64,000 nucleotides of DNA. Source: an uncultured Eubacteriales bacterium (GTDB lineage: Bacteria; Bacillota; Clostridia; Peptostreptococcales; Anaerovoracaceae). Positions 28,436-37,735 of this stretch are shown one piece after another. The DNA lies in NCBI GenBank assembly GCA_902775345.1, contig CACYLW010000003.1:124001-188000 (forward strand), in the 5' to 3' direction. The translations under genes were made by a program, and so were the position numbers. How positions within the stretch are numbered: the stretch's first letter is position 1; each line of letters begins with the position of its first letter. The notes under the pieces were generated by a model. That model had not been told where the DNA came from. It made no database searches and saw only the letters and a list, made by a program, of their open reading frames with translations.

Positions 28436-29446
28436 ATGTCAGAAGAAAGAAAAACACTACTTGAAGTAAAAGACCTTAAGGTATCATTCTTCACTCCTGC
28501 AGGCGAGGTCAAGGCCGTTGACGGCATAAGCTATACCCTCAGGGAACATGAGGTAATGGGTATCGTAGGTGAATCCGGCTCAGGAAAGTCGGTAGAATCA
28601 TATGCCATCATGGGACTCCTTCAGAGTCCGGGCAAGGTCGTAGGCGGATCGATCACTTTTGACGGTGAAGATCTCCTTGCCTATGACGAAGAGCAGATGA
28701 GAGACTTCAGAGGAAACAAGGCAAGCATGATCTTCCAGAATCCTATGACCTGCCTGAATCCGGTGTATACCATCGGAAACCAGCTGATGGAGGCGCTCAC
28801 CTGTCATGATAAGAACTATCCGAAAGAGAAGGCCAGAGAGCGTGCCATCGAGATGCTCGAACTCGTAGGCATAAATAACGCGGAAAAGCGTGTGGATCAG
28901 TATCCGCATGAGTTCTCCGGAGGAATGCGTCAGCGCGCAATGATCGCCATGGCACTCATATGCGATCCTAAACTGCTTATTGCTGACGAGCCTACAACAG
29001 CTCTCGACGTTACTATCCAGGCACAGATACTCGACCTGATGAAGAGCATCCAGAAGAAGGTCGGCACGGCTATCATCTTTATCACACACAACCTCGGCGT
29101 AGTGGCTGAGATGTGCGACAGGGTATCCGTTATGTACGCGGGAAAGATCGTAGAGCAGGGTACAGATGAGGACATCTTCTACAGACCAGGTCATCCGTAT
29201 ACGATGGGTCTTCTGGAGTCGATGCCTAGACTCGATGCCGATGAGCATGAGAGACTGATACCTATAGAAGGTACGCCGGTCGACCTGCTGAACCCGCCTC
29301 AGGGCTGCCACTTCGGTCCGAGATGCAAGCACTGCATGAAGATCTGCCTCACCAAGGAACCGCCTTATGCTGACCTCGGAGACGGACATATCTCCGCTTG
29401 CTGGCTGCACTTCATGGGAAAAAACAAACAGGAGGTAAGTGAATAA
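28436..29446 (+). CDS. oppD: Oligopeptide ABC transporter ATPase OppD
   Basis: A 336-residue ATPase of the peptide importer. Walker A is GESGSGKS, the signature FSGGMRQR, Walker [13 protein letters not shown], the H-loop ITHNLG. The C-terminal oligopeptide-family extension contains four cysteines ([15 protein letters not shown]), which in this family may bind an Fe-S cluster. GGAGGTGG lies upstream. The gene overlaps oppF by one base (TAATG). Confidence 0.95.
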   Translation: MSEERKTLLEVKDLKVSFFTPAGEVKAVDGISYTLREHEVMGIVGESGSGKSVESYAIMGLLQSPGKVVGGSITFDGEDLLAYDEEQMRDFRGNKASMIFQNPMTCLNPVYTIGNQLMEALTCHDKNYPKEKARERAIEMLELVGINNAEKRVDQYPHEFSGGMRQRAMIAMALICDPKLLIADEPTTALDVTIQAQILDLMKSIQKKVGTAIIFITHNLGVVAEMCDRVSVMYAGKIVEQGTDEDIFYRPGHPYTMGLLESMPRLDADEHERLIPIEGTPVDLLNPPQGCHFGPRCKHCMKICLTKEPPYADLGDGHISACWLHFMGKNKQEVSE

Positions 29447-30438
29447 TGGCTGAACAGACCAAACTCCTGGAAATAAAGGATTTAAAGAAGTACTTCACGG
29501 TAAAGAAGTCAGGTTTCAACAAGAATCAGATGGTAAAAGCCGTTGACGGTGTCAGCATGGACATCTTCAAGGGAGAAACACTGGGTCTTGTAGGTGAGTC
29601 CGGCTGCGGAAAGACAACGCTCGGACGTACGATCATCAGACTGTATGAGCCGACATCCGGATCCATAATCTATGACGGAAAACCGATCTTCGATTCTGAG
29701 AAGAAAATAGCAGAAAAGATGCTTCCTTACAGACGTAAGATGCAGATCATCTTCCAGGATCCGTCTGCTTCTCTTGACCCTCGTATGACGGTCGGAGAAA
29801 TCGTAGGTGAAGCACTGGACATTCATAAGCTCTATACCGGAAAAGGAGAGAGAGAAGCCAGAATCAATCAGCTTCTTGAGGAGGTAGGACTCAATACAGA
29901 GCACTCCAACCGTTTCCCTCACGAGTTCTCCGGAGGACAGCAGCAGAGAATAGGGATCGCCAGAGCCCTGGCAGTAGAGCCTGAGTTCATCGTATGCGAT
30001 GAGCCTATCTCGGCTCTCGACGTATCGATCCAGTCTCAGGTAGTAAACATGCTTGAAGACCTGCAGGCTGAACTGGGGCTGACATACCTGTTCATCGCTC
30101 ACGACATATCGGTAGTACGCCATATATCAAACCGTATCGGCGTGATGTATCTCGGAAACCTTGTAGAGCTTGCTGAATCATATGAACTTTACAGGAATCC
30201 TATACATCCGTATACTAAGACATTGATGAGCGCTGTTCCTATCCCGGACCCTGTGGTTACGCGCGCGAGGGAAAGGGTGATCCTCGAGGGAGATATCCCG
30301 AGTCCGATCAACCCGCCTTCAGGATGCAAGTTCCACACAAGATGTCCGTATGCTACAGAACGCTGCAAGGCGGAAACTCCTGTATTCAAGGATCATGGCG
30401 GCGGTCACTACGCAGCATGCCATCTGCTTGACAGATAG
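29446..30438 (+). CDS. oppF: Oligopeptide ABC transporter ATPase OppF
   Basis: A 330-residue partner ATPase. Walker A is GESGCGKTT, the signature [14 protein letters not shown], Walker [13 protein letters not shown], the H-loop IAHDIS. The C-terminal extension has [14 protein letters not shown], again Cys-rich. It is translationally coupled to oppD. With OppD it powers OppBC. Confidence 0.95.
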   Translation: MAEQTKLLEIKDLKKYFTVKKSGFNKNQMVKAVDGVSMDIFKGETLGLVGESGCGKTTLGRTIIRLYEPTSGSIIYDGKPIFDSEKKIAEKMLPYRRKMQIIFQDPSASLDPRMTVGEIVGEALDIHKLYTGKGEREARINQLLEEVGLNTEHSNRFPHEFSGGQQQRIGIARALAVEPEFIVCDEPISALDVSIQSQVVNMLEDLQAELGLTYLFIAHDISVVRHISNRIGVMYLGNLVELAESYELYRNPIHPYTKTLMSAVPIPDPVVTRARERVILEGDIPSPINPPSGCKFHTRCPYATERCKAETPVFKDHGGGHYAACHLLDR

Positions 30439-30462
30439 CGGCGCATTAATGGGTTATTAAAT

Positions 30463-30502
30463 GTAACAATAGTTACTTTAATAAGATACAGTACTGTATA
30501 AG
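30463..30502 (+). promoter_or_regulatory. oppA promoter with palindromic operator
   Basis: TTACTT (30473-30478), 18-nt spacer and TATAAG (30497-30502) form a likely promoter for oppA. A perfect 14-bp palindrome ATACAGTACTGTAT (30486-30499) overlaps the -10 box, and GTAAC/GTTAC (30463-30476) overlaps the -35, so a repressor could bind here. Confidence 0.5.
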
Positions 30503-30524
30503 TTATTGAAGGAGGAAAAATTTT

Positions 30525-32213
30525 ATGAAGAAATTTCTAACTCTGATCCTCTGCCTCGCTGTAGTCCTTTCATTTACAGCATGCGGAGGCGGTGGAAGCA
30601 GTGACGGCGGCGATGGCTTTGTTGCTACAGCATGCATCGCTTCTGAACCTGAAACCATCGATCCAGGCCTTATCAGCTCAGTTGACGGTTCCACATATGT
30701 AAACCATATGTTCGAGAACCTCATGAAGTACGTTCCGACAGACGAAAAGGCTGACGACAGCGGAAACGTGATGCTGACAAAGGTTGACAAAGGCCAGGCC
30801 GCAGACTATAAAGTATCTGATGACGGACTCGTTTATACGTTCACGATCAGAGATGATGCAAAGTGGTCTGACGGTGAGCCTGTAAAGGCTCAGGACTGGG
30901 TATATTCATGGCAGAGACTGGTTGATCCTAACACAGCATCTGATTATGGATATTTCCTCGACGGCATCGTTGTCAATGCTGCTGAGATCCAGGCAGGCGA
31001 GAAGGACCCTAGCGAGCTCGGAATCAAGGCTGTTGATGATTCAACACTCGAGATCACACTCTGCCAGGATACTCCGTACTTCCTCGAGCTCTGCGCATTT
31101 GCTTCGCTCATGCCACTGAGACAGGATGTTGTTGAAAGCGGCGATGACTGGACAACACCTGAAAAGATCGTTTGCAACGGACCTTACAAGCTCTCAGAGT
31201 GGACTCACGATTCCGTGATCAAGATGGTTCCGAACGATCAGTACTATGATGCAGCTAACCTCGGACCAAGCGAGATCGACTGGTACCTGTCCGCTGACGA
31301 GACAGCTATCCTTTCCGCTTATCAGTCAGGCGAGTGGGCATTCATCGAGTCGTTCCCGACAGACATGATCTCATCCCTGCAGGAATCCGGTGACTGCTTC
31401 ATCGATCCATACGTTGGTACATACTTCCTCTACCTCAACTGCGACAAGATCCAGGATTGGAGAGTCAGAGCTGCTATGGTTCTCAGCGTAGACAGAGACA
31501 ACATCGTAAACAATGTAGCTCAGGGCGGACAGACACCTGCTACAGGTTTCGTAGCTTCCGGAATCCTTGACTCCACAGGTCAGGACTTCGCATTCGGCTC
31601 ATCTGACCTCGGCGCTATGTATTCATGGCTTGCTAAGGAGTATCCGGATGCTGACCTCACAACTTACGAAGGTAAGTGCGAGCTGGCTAAGAAGCTCTAT
31701 GACGAAGCTGTTGCTGATGGTTCATGGGATCCTAGCACAACTATCGTTTACAACTTCAACACTGATGATGCTCATAAGGCTATCGCAGAAGCCTGCGGAC
31801 AGGACTGGAGCAACGTACTCGGAATCAACATCACACTGGAGAACCAGGAGTGGAACACTTACACCAACGGACTCGGCGAGCATAAGTTCGGCGTTGCACG
31901 TCTCGGCTGGATCGCAGACTACAATGACCCTATCACTTACCTCGAGCTGATGGTAACAGGAAACTCCTACAACTACGGTCTCTACAGCGATCCTGACTTC
32001 GACGCTGCTATCAAGACTGCAAAGGCAACTGCTGCAGGTCCTGAGCGTGACAAGGCTCTCTATGAAGCAGAAGAGGCCCTGTTCGGTGAAGGCGGATTCC
32101 CTGTACTCCCTGTTTACTACTACACCAACATGTACTGCAACAAGACTATGAAGAACATCGGATACACACCGATGGGCTACTACTTCCTGCAGTACGCACA
32201 GCCTGCAGCATAG
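30525..32213 (+). CDS. oppA: Oligopeptide-binding lipoprotein OppA
   Basis: A 562-residue solute-binding protein (SBP family 5). The signal peptide has MKKFLTLILCLAVVLS, and a lipobox SFTAC puts the lipidated Cys at residue 20. A Gly/Ser linker follows. The mature part has the family pattern (EPETIDPGL, YVNHMFENL, YTFTIRDDAKWSDGEPVKAQDWVYSWQR region) and a C-terminal YY.Y lobe. GGAGG precedes the start. A separate promoter in the 86-nt gap after oppF suggests higher expression than oppBCDF, as usual for binding proteins. Confidence 0.95.
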   Translation: MKKFLTLILCLAVVLSFTACGGGGSSDGGDGFVATACIASEPETIDPGLISSVDGSTYVNHMFENLMKYVPTDEKADDSGNVMLTKVDKGQAADYKVSDDGLVYTFTIRDDAKWSDGEPVKAQDWVYSWQRLVDPNTASDYGYFLDGIVVNAAEIQAGEKDPSELGIKAVDDSTLEITLCQDTPYFLELCAFASLMPLRQDVVESGDDWTTPEKIVCNGPYKLSEWTHDSVIKMVPNDQYYDAANLGPSEIDWYLSADETAILSAYQSGEWAFIESFPTDMISSLQESGDCFIDPYVGTYFLYLNCDKIQDWRVRAAMVLSVDRDNIVNNVAQGGQTPATGFVASGILDSTGQDFAFGSSDLGAMYSWLAKEYPDADLTTYEGKCELAKKLYDEAVADGSWDPSTTIVYNFNTDDAHKAIAEACGQDWSNVLGINITLENQEWNTYTNGLGEHKFGVARLGWIADYNDPITYLELMVTGNSYNYGLYSDPDFDAAIKTAKATAAGPERDKALYEAEEALFGEGGFPVLPVYYYTNMYCNKTMKNIGYTPMGYYFLQYAQPAA

Positions 32214-32270
32214 TCTGAATACTGATTCGGGCTTACCTGAGGCGCATGGTGCAACAGGAATGGCAAAACA

Positions 32271-32294
32271 AGGCCGGGCTTGCCCGGCCTTTTG
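32271..32294 (+). terminator. Rho-independent terminator after oppA
   Basis: AGGCCGGGC, loop TT, GCCCGGCCT and TTTT: a strong hairpin ending the opp transcript. Confidence 0.9.
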
Positions 32295-32334
32295 CTTTGC
32301 CTGATAAGTAACGGGGAATGCTGAATATATATGG

Positions 32335-32362
32335 TTTGGCATGCTGACGTTTGTGTTACAAT
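32335..32362 (+). promoter_or_regulatory. Promoter of the M3 oligoendopeptidase gene
   Basis: TTTGGC (32335-32340), 16-nt spacer and TACAAT (32357-32362) with an extended TGT in front of the -10. The start codon is 40 nt downstream. Confidence 0.55.
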
Positions 32363-32402
32363 AAGCCTGTATTTGCAAATAATTCAGATAAGAGAGGAAA
32401 CA

Positions 32403-34109
32403 ATGATAAAGTTCAGTGAGATCCCGTATTCGAGACCGGATATGGAAGAAGTTAAAGCAGAGATACAGAAGATAACGGAAGCGTTCAAAGCTTCCGCGAC
32501 ATATGAGGAAGCCAGAGATCTGTTTGTGCGCAAGGATGCCCTTGAGCGCCACCTGGAGTCGGTGTCGACACTGGCTCAGATCCGTCACTCGATCGATACC
32601 AGGGACGCGTTCTATGATCGGGAAGTTCTGTTCTGGAACAAAGCTTTCCCGGAACTGCAGGAATACCTTCAGCTGTGGACGGAGGCTCTTCTTGCATCAC
32701 CATTCCGCGGTGAACTTGAAGAGGAGTTCGGAAATGTAGTGTTCCTTAACGCCGAGATAGAGTTAAAGACGTTCGATCCGTGCATTATTCCACTGCTTCA
32801 GGAAGAAAACGACCTCACTGTGGAGTACGAAAAGCTCCTGGCAAGCGCTCAGATACCTTTCCTCGGCAAGGTCTACACCATCGCACAGCTTGGGCCGTTT
32901 AAAAGCGATGCTGATGATGCGGTAAGGCTTGCGGCATGGAAGGCTGAAGGCGGATGGTATAAAGAAAACCAGGCGAAACTGGATGAGATCTATGACAGAC
33001 TTGTTGAGCTGCGCCATGAGATGAGTCAGAAACTGGGACTCAGGGATTTTGTTGAGCTGGGTTATTACAGAATGACCCGAAACTGCTATGACAGAAACGA
33101 TATAGACAAGTTCCGCGAAGCAGTGCGCAAGTATATAGTACCTGTTGCGGACAGCATCAGAAGAAGACAGGCGGAAAGGCTGGGCATGCAGTATCCGCTG
33201 AGCTTCGCAGACAATGCTCTTATGTTCCGCTCAGGTAACGCGAAGCCTGCCGGAGGCGTTGACGATATACTCGGAGCGGCCAGCAGGTTTTATGACGCTC
33301 TTTCACCTGAGACCGGTGAATTCTGGAATACAATGATGGAAGGTGAGCTGCTCGATCTTCTTTCAACAGAAGGAAAGGAGGGTGGCGGTTACTGCACCAG
33401 CATTCACGATTACGAAGTTCCGTTCATATTTGCGAACTTCAACGGTACAAGGGGAGATGTTGAGACCGTGACCCACGAAGCGGGACACGCTTTCGCAGAC
33501 TGGATGAACAGAAAACGCATACCTGTAGAGACGGTATGGCCGAGCATGGAAGGCTGCGAGGTCCACTCCATGAGCATGGAGTTCTTCGCATGGAAGGCTG
33601 CGGAGGATTTCTTCGGCGCAGATACCAGAAAGTTCCTGTACAGTCATCTTGCGGAATCTTTCATGTTCATACCTTACGGCACCATGGTCGATCACTTCCA
33701 GCACAGCGTCTTTGAGCATCCTGAGATGACCCCGGCGGATCGTCATGCCGAATGGAAGAGACTTCTCGGAATCTACATGCCATGGCTCAGGCTCGACGGA
33801 GAGATACCGTTCTATTCGGAAGGAGAGGGCTGGCAGAGGCAGCATCACATTTATGTTATGCCGTTCTACTATATAGATTACTGCCTGGCTCAGACGGTAG
33901 CTCTTTGCTTCTGGGCAATGATACAGAACGATTATGACGATGCATGGAAGCACTATATGGCATATACGAAAATGGGAGGCTCGGAAGTGTTCACGAAACT
34001 TCTTGAGGACGCGGGACTGGCCAGCCCGTTCGATGAAGAGACGATAAAGGAAGTATGCAAAAAGGCCGATGCCTATCTTTCGGCATACGACCTTACAGGA
34101 ATAGAATAA
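32403..34109 (+). CDS. M3 family oligoendopeptidase
   Basis: A 568-residue zinc metallopeptidase (PepF/M3B). The ATG at 32403 (MIKFSEIP) follows GAGAGGAAA; the longer frame from 32331 begins inside the promoter. The HExxH zinc motif lies in VTHEAGHAFADW near residue 361, with the third ligand Glu about 25 residues later in MEGCEVHSMSMEFFAW. The enzyme cuts short peptides in the cytoplasm and would process those imported by the neighbouring Opp system. Confidence 0.93.
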   Translation: MIKFSEIPYSRPDMEEVKAEIQKITEAFKASATYEEARDLFVRKDALERHLESVSTLAQIRHSIDTRDAFYDREVLFWNKAFPELQEYLQLWTEALLASPFRGELEEEFGNVVFLNAEIELKTFDPCIIPLLQEENDLTVEYEKLLASAQIPFLGKVYTIAQLGPFKSDADDAVRLAAWKAEGGWYKENQAKLDEIYDRLVELRHEMSQKLGLRDFVELGYYRMTRNCYDRNDIDKFREAVRKYIVPVADSIRRRQAERLGMQYPLSFADNALMFRSGNAKPAGGVDDILGAASRFYDALSPETGEFWNTMMEGELLDLLSTEGKEGGGYCTSIHDYEVPFIFANFNGTRGDVETVTHEAGHAFADWMNRKRIPVETVWPSMEGCEVHSMSMEFFAWKAAEDFFGADTRKFLYSHLAESFMFIPYGTMVDHFQHSVFEHPEMTPADRHAEWKRLLGIYMPWLRLDGEIPFYSEGEGWQRQHHIYVMPFYYIDYCLAQTVALCFWAMIQNDYDDAWKHYMAYTKMGGSEVFTKLLEDAGLASPFDEETIKEVCKKADAYLSAYDLTGIE

Positions 34110-34120
34110 AACCCGGTGAT

Positions 34121-35389
34121 TTAGTTCTTGTTATAAAGAATATCCATATCTACATTCCCTTCTATGCCGGGGATCCTTCCGGTGCAGCTTGCCTGCCACA
34201 GCATAAACGGACCTTCGTAGTCCGTTTTTTCTGTGTAATGGGCCAGCCATACCGGCCTTGTGTCTGTTTTTGTCCAGGCTTTTTCAAGATATTTCTTGCT
34301 ACCGTAGAGCATGCAGCCGTATCCGCTTTTAGCGAGCTCATCGGAGAACGCGTCATACAGCTTGTTGAGCTGGTACAGGCTCATGCCGTAATCCTGGAAA
34401 TTGTCGAAATCCTCCCAGTCAAACGCGACAGGAAGATCAACGTTGCTTCCCTTGAGCGTCTCAACTATCCAGTCTGCTTCGCTGCGGACCTGTTCCTCGG
34501 TATTGGCAGTACTGTACAGGTATATGCCCGTCCTGAGCCCTGCGGCCCTGGCAGCCTGCAGATTCCGGCTGAACGTCTTATCAATGGTCACAGACTCACC
34601 GTCCGTGTATCCGATCCTTATGATAACGAACTCACAGCCGGCTTTCTTTACTGCTTTAAAGTCTATTTCGTTCTGCCATGCAGACACATCTATGCCGAAT
34701 GACCTGCCGTTTTTCTTATATGATGAAACGAAGTCGGAGAAATCAGTGTGTTCATCCGTGTCTTCATAAGCAGGGAACTCATCAGTCACAGTTACCTTAA
34801 GATCCCATTCTGTCGAGTTGCCCGAGGAATCGGTCACCTTTACATGAAGAGGGTATTCCCCGTTAGTTTCCATATCGACTTTGCCATCAACTGAGACAAG
34901 AGGAGTAGGATCGGCATTATCGCCGTATGCTATCACATCATTGATATCAAACTCAGTGCCCCGTTCAAGCAGTGCTCCGTCTCCGTTCCATATTTCAAGA
35001 GGAGGGACGCTGTCAATTACGTTATAACTGAGAGTGAAGTCTTTTGAAGGAGTAAGCAGACCGCCGAAGATCGGCTTCTCAGCCGTAAAGGTCATCTGCG
35101 CGGCACCGGTTTTTTCAGAGTCAAGGTAAGCAGCTTCAGGATATATCTCACCGCTTGATTCCTTCACGTAACTCATGGAAGGATACTCTTCTCCAAACTC
35201 CAGGACCGGTGACTCTTCCGTAAAAGTAAGCGCAAGCGAATCATATGCTGTCCAGTAGAAATATGCAGTTACGCCGGCTATGGCGGCTGCAAGTATGAAT
35301 ATCAGAATAAGCAGGACTTTTAGTGCCGTATGCTTCTTCTTTTTCTTCTTTTCTGCTGCTGGCTCTTCTTTGTATCTGTCGCTTCTCAT
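34121..35389 (-). CDS. Membrane-anchored GH25 lysozyme-like protein
   Basis: A 422-residue protein. A Lys-rich cytoplasmic N-terminus (KKKKKK near residue 15) precedes a single membrane span (about 22-47). Next come about 170 residues of Ig-like/beta-rich extracellular sequence. A GH25 muramidase domain (about 225-422) starts GIDVSAWQNEIDF and has the catalytic DWE in VAFDWEDF. It probably hydrolyses or remodels peptidoglycan at the cell surface. GGAGGAGA precedes the ATG. Single gene; it ends 12 nt from the convergent peptidase gene. Confidence 0.9.
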   Translation of the reverse strand: MRSDRYKEEPAAEKKKKKKHTALKVLLILIFILAAAIAGVTAYFYWTAYDSLALTFTEESPVLEFGEEYPSMSYVKESSGEIYPEAAYLDSEKTGAAQMTFTAEKPIFGGLLTPSKDFTLSYNVIDSVPPLEIWNGDGALLERGTEFDINDVIAYGDNADPTPLVSVDGKVDMETNGEYPLHVKVTDSSGNSTEWDLKVTVTDEFPAYEDTDEHTDFSDFVSSYKKNGRSFGIDVSAWQNEIDFKAVKKAGCEFVIIRIGYTDGESVTIDKTFSRNLQAARAAGLRTGIYLYSTANTEEQVRSEADWIVETLKGSNVDLPVAFDWEDFDNFQDYGMSLYQLNKLYDAFSDELAKSGYGCMLYGSKKYLEKAWTKTDTRPVWLAHYTEKTDYEGPFMLWQASCTGRIPGIEGNVDMDILYNKN

Positions 35390-35431
35390 TCAGTCTCCTC
35401 CGAAAGCATGCCGTCATGCTCAATATTTAAT

Positions 35432-35460
35432 ATCGTAGTATTCCGGGGCATCAAAGTCAA
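35432..35460 (-). promoter_or_regulatory. Promoter of the GH25 gene
   Basis: On the minus strand TTGACT (35460-35455), 17-nt spacer and TACGAT (35437-35432). It lies back to back with the ylmH promoter. Confidence 0.6.
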
Positions 35461-35468
35461 ATGCATTA

Positions 35469-35477
35469 TGATACAAT
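35469..35477 (+). promoter_or_regulatory. Extended -10 promoter of ylmH
   Basis: TGATACAAT forms an extended -10 element ending only 6 nt before the ylmH ATG (35484). Transcription would begin at or next to the start codon, implying a leaderless mRNA; no ribosome site is present. Confidence 0.5.
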
Positions 35478-35483
35478 ACGCGT

Positions 35484-36245
35484 ATGACGAAAGACGAACT
35501 GATCACAGCGAAAATAGAAGACAGGATAGCACAGTGCCGTGACGGCTATTATGTGACCTCCACAGGCTTTCTGGACACGCATGAGCAGGCGCTGGCAGTC
35601 GCAGCCGGCAGGCATGCGGCGGGAGTCCGGACCTTTATGTACGGCGGTTATGATGATGCGGAGAGAAGGATGCTCGTATGCGTTCCGAGAGATATCCCAA
35701 TGGGCGATGAAGAAGCTACAGAAGGGCTTCTGACGGTACTGAGGGTAAAGCTCCCGGCGATCTCACGTGAGCTGAGCCACCGCGATTATCTGGGATCCCT
35801 GCTCGGACTCGGCATAGAGCGGAGGCTTACGGGAGACATACTGGTAAGATCTGACGGCGCTGACATTCTCATAGTGCCCGGCATTGCAGAATTCCTGCTG
35901 AATGAACTGCACCGCGTGGGTTCTGTCGAGGTGAAGACAGAAACGGCTCCCGTTGAAACTCTCATAGTGCCGGAAGCCCGGACTGAATACATAAGAGACA
36001 GCGTCAGTTCAATAAGGCTCGACAGCATAATCTCCTCAGCATTCAGGCTGTCAAGAGGAAAGGCGTCTGAAGCGATCCGTAAGGGGCTTGTTTCGGTGGA
36101 CCATGTTGAGTGCCTGAAACCGGATGCAGCTGTTAATGAAGGCGCGTCACTGGTCATGAAAGGGAAAGGAAAGGCGGTCCTTGAGGGGACAGGAGGAGAG
36201 TCTAAAAAGGGACGCATTCGCATTATTATAAAGAAATATATCTGA
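35484..36245 (+). CDS. ylmH: YlmH-like S4-domain RNA-binding protein
   Basis: A 253-residue YlmH-family protein. The N-terminal part (MTKDELITAKIEDR..., residues 1-85) and the middle RNA-binding domain (HRDYLGSLLGLGIERRLTGDI near residue 100) precede a C-terminal S4 domain (RLDSIISSAFRLSRGKASEAI, about 175-235). Family members act in ribosome rescue or quality control, and the gene usually sits in the sepF-divIVA cell-division cluster. Here it stands alone. The start has no ribosome site but an extended -10 box immediately upstream. Confidence 0.9.
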   Translation: MTKDELITAKIEDRIAQCRDGYYVTSTGFLDTHEQALAVAAGRHAAGVRTFMYGGYDDAERRMLVCVPRDIPMGDEEATEGLLTVLRVKLPAISRELSHRDYLGSLLGLGIERRLTGDILVRSDGADILIVPGIAEFLLNELHRVGSVEVKTETAPVETLIVPEARTEYIRDSVSSIRLDSIISSAFRLSRGKASEAIRKGLVSVDHVECLKPDAAVNEGASLVMKGKGKAVLEGTGGESKKGRIRIIIKKYI

Positions 36246-36264
36246 CAGCATGGATCAGACAATG

Positions 36265-36297
36265 AAAAGACCCGCCGGATCTTTGATCCGACGGGTC
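36265..36297 (-). terminator. Terminator between ylmH and the DUF3048 gene
   Basis: GACCCG-C-CGGATC, loop TTT, GATCCG-A-CGGGTC: 12 pairs with one mismatch. The T-run (TTTT) is good on the minus strand, so it mainly ends the DUF3048 gene, but it may serve ylmH too. Confidence 0.75.
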
Positions 36298-36324
36298 ATA
36301 TCAGTGCCTGGTTTCAGCAAAGGT

Positions 36325-37560
36325 TTACTTGAATGTTACTGAACCGCCGTTGTTCTTTGAGATCCAGCCGATCCATGTTTTACCTTTGTTGAGGTTCTGG
36401 AGAACATAGGAATTAGCGAGAGCCTCTTCTTCAGTCTGTTCTTCTTCAGTCTCAGGTGTGACTATGGTGTACTTGTTATATACAGGCCATGTTCCGTCTT
36501 CGCTCTTCTTTACTTCTTCTATGGCTGCCGCCTTGGCTTCGTCATTGGCTGTCTGAGCTGTTTCAGCGTCTGTAGCTGTATCGATGAGCTCAAGCTTTCC
36601 GTCAACGATCTGCCACTTGATGTCCTTTTCCATTCCCTTGCTGAAGAGCTTGCCTTCGCCGCCGCCAAGAGCATAGTCGCAGTAGGTGACGCTGCCGCCT
36701 CCGCCGCCCTGATAGTCTTCCTTAGTGATGTACTTGGTATCATCAAAGAGTACGATCAGGTTGTCTCTGGTGAAGTCGTTCTGGAAATCGCTGCAGTGAT
36801 ATAATCCGTCTTCCTCGTTGTATGTCCAGTATGTGCCTTCGAATGCCTGCTTGGAGTAGGTCACCCCGATTTGCGTAGCAGCTGTCTCACTTGGAGCTTC
36901 CGCAACATTGTTGAAGCAAAGATGAGTGTAATCTTTAGGTTCGGTGCGGATACCTTCGTTCTTTATGGTCGCAGGAACCTTGTCTCCATAGATTATGCCG
37001 GTATGCTCCACGTTGACGGCTCTTGTGTCGTCTCTTCCGTACATGCCTTCCTTGTCATCAAGCGTCATCTGATTGATGTGGTCGACTCCGTGCCATTCGA
37101 AGATCTTGTTGGCTCCGATGTAGTCGCCCTTTGAATGGCTCATTCCCCAGTGGATGAAGATGGAGTCAAAGACTTCAGAAAACTTGATGAACGGAGGACG
37201 TGCGCTTCTTGTAGGTCCTATGACTTTCGGAAGCTTTTCATAGTCCGCATAGAACCAGAGTGTTCTTGTGATGCCTCCTTCAACCTCACCCTGCAGTACG
37301 ATATCAGGCGAGTAATTCTCATCATCCATGCCCCACTGCGGTCTGGCGTCAGGTGAGTTCTCAACAACGAATGCCGCAATACGTCTATCGGCTGCTGCTT
37401 CGTCAAAACCCTCCTCTGCAGTTGCGCCGGTCAGCGCATTGCTTATTGGAGGTTCCGGTTCCTCAGGTTCCTGTTCTCCACAGGACGCAAGGACCATAGT
37501 AACGATCATGGTGACGCAGATAAGCATCGCCATCAATCTCTTCCTTCTGATATTTTTCAT
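36325..37560 (-). CDS. DUF3048 domain lipoprotein (YerB-like)
   Basis: The ATG at 37560 (MKNIRRKRL, 411 residues) has GGGAGG upstream and opens a lipoprotein signal with lipobox VLASC, so the longer frame from 37605 is rejected. An acidic Pro/Glu linker follows. The DUF3048 region (about 55-385) shows RIAAFVVENSPDARPQWGM, GGITRTLWFY and GPTRSARPPFI. The family (B. subtilis YerB) is surface-exposed and of unknown function. One gene, convergent with ylmH. Confidence 0.9.
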   Translation of the reverse strand: MKNIRRKRLMAMLICVTMIVTMVLASCGEQEPEEPEPPISNALTGATAEEGFDEAAADRRIAAFVVENSPDARPQWGMDDENYSPDIVLQGEVEGGITRTLWFYADYEKLPKVIGPTRSARPPFIKFSEVFDSIFIHWGMSHSKGDYIGANKIFEWHGVDHINQMTLDDKEGMYGRDDTRAVNVEHTGIIYGDKVPATIKNEGIRTEPKDYTHLCFNNVAEAPSETAATQIGVTYSKQAFEGTYWTYNEEDGLYHCSDFQNDFTRDNLIVLFDDTKYITKEDYQGGGGGSVTYCDYALGGGEGKLFSKGMEKDIKWQIVDGKLELIDTATDAETAQTANDEAKAAAIEEVKKSEDGTWPVYNKYTIVTPETEEEQTEEEALANSYVLQNLNKGKTWIGWISKNNGGSVTFK

Positions 37561-37640
37561 ATAAAAATTACCTCCCGATGTTTCAGGATATACCTGTTCA
37601 AGCAAATCATACAGTAATTAAACTTTCTTAGTCACAGACC

Positions 37641-37671
37641 TTAACACAATTATATGGAAATGTGTTATAGT
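37641..37671 (+). promoter_or_regulatory. Promoter of the pyridoxal kinase-like gene
   Basis: TTAACA (37641-37646), 19-nt spacer and TATAGT (37666-37671) with an extended TGT before the -10. A roughly 60-nt leader follows with an A7T6 tract (37706-37718). Confidence 0.5.
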
Positions 37672-37735
37672 ATGAGACGGTGTATTGGGGAGGAAAAATA
37701 CCTCGAAAAAAATTTTTTACTGGGGGATGTTGGAA

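Noticed and set aside
37672-37735. Leader of the pyridoxal kinase-like gene as a riboswitch
   Set aside because: Only a short GAGG/CCTC pairing and an A7T6 tract are visible; no known class fits.
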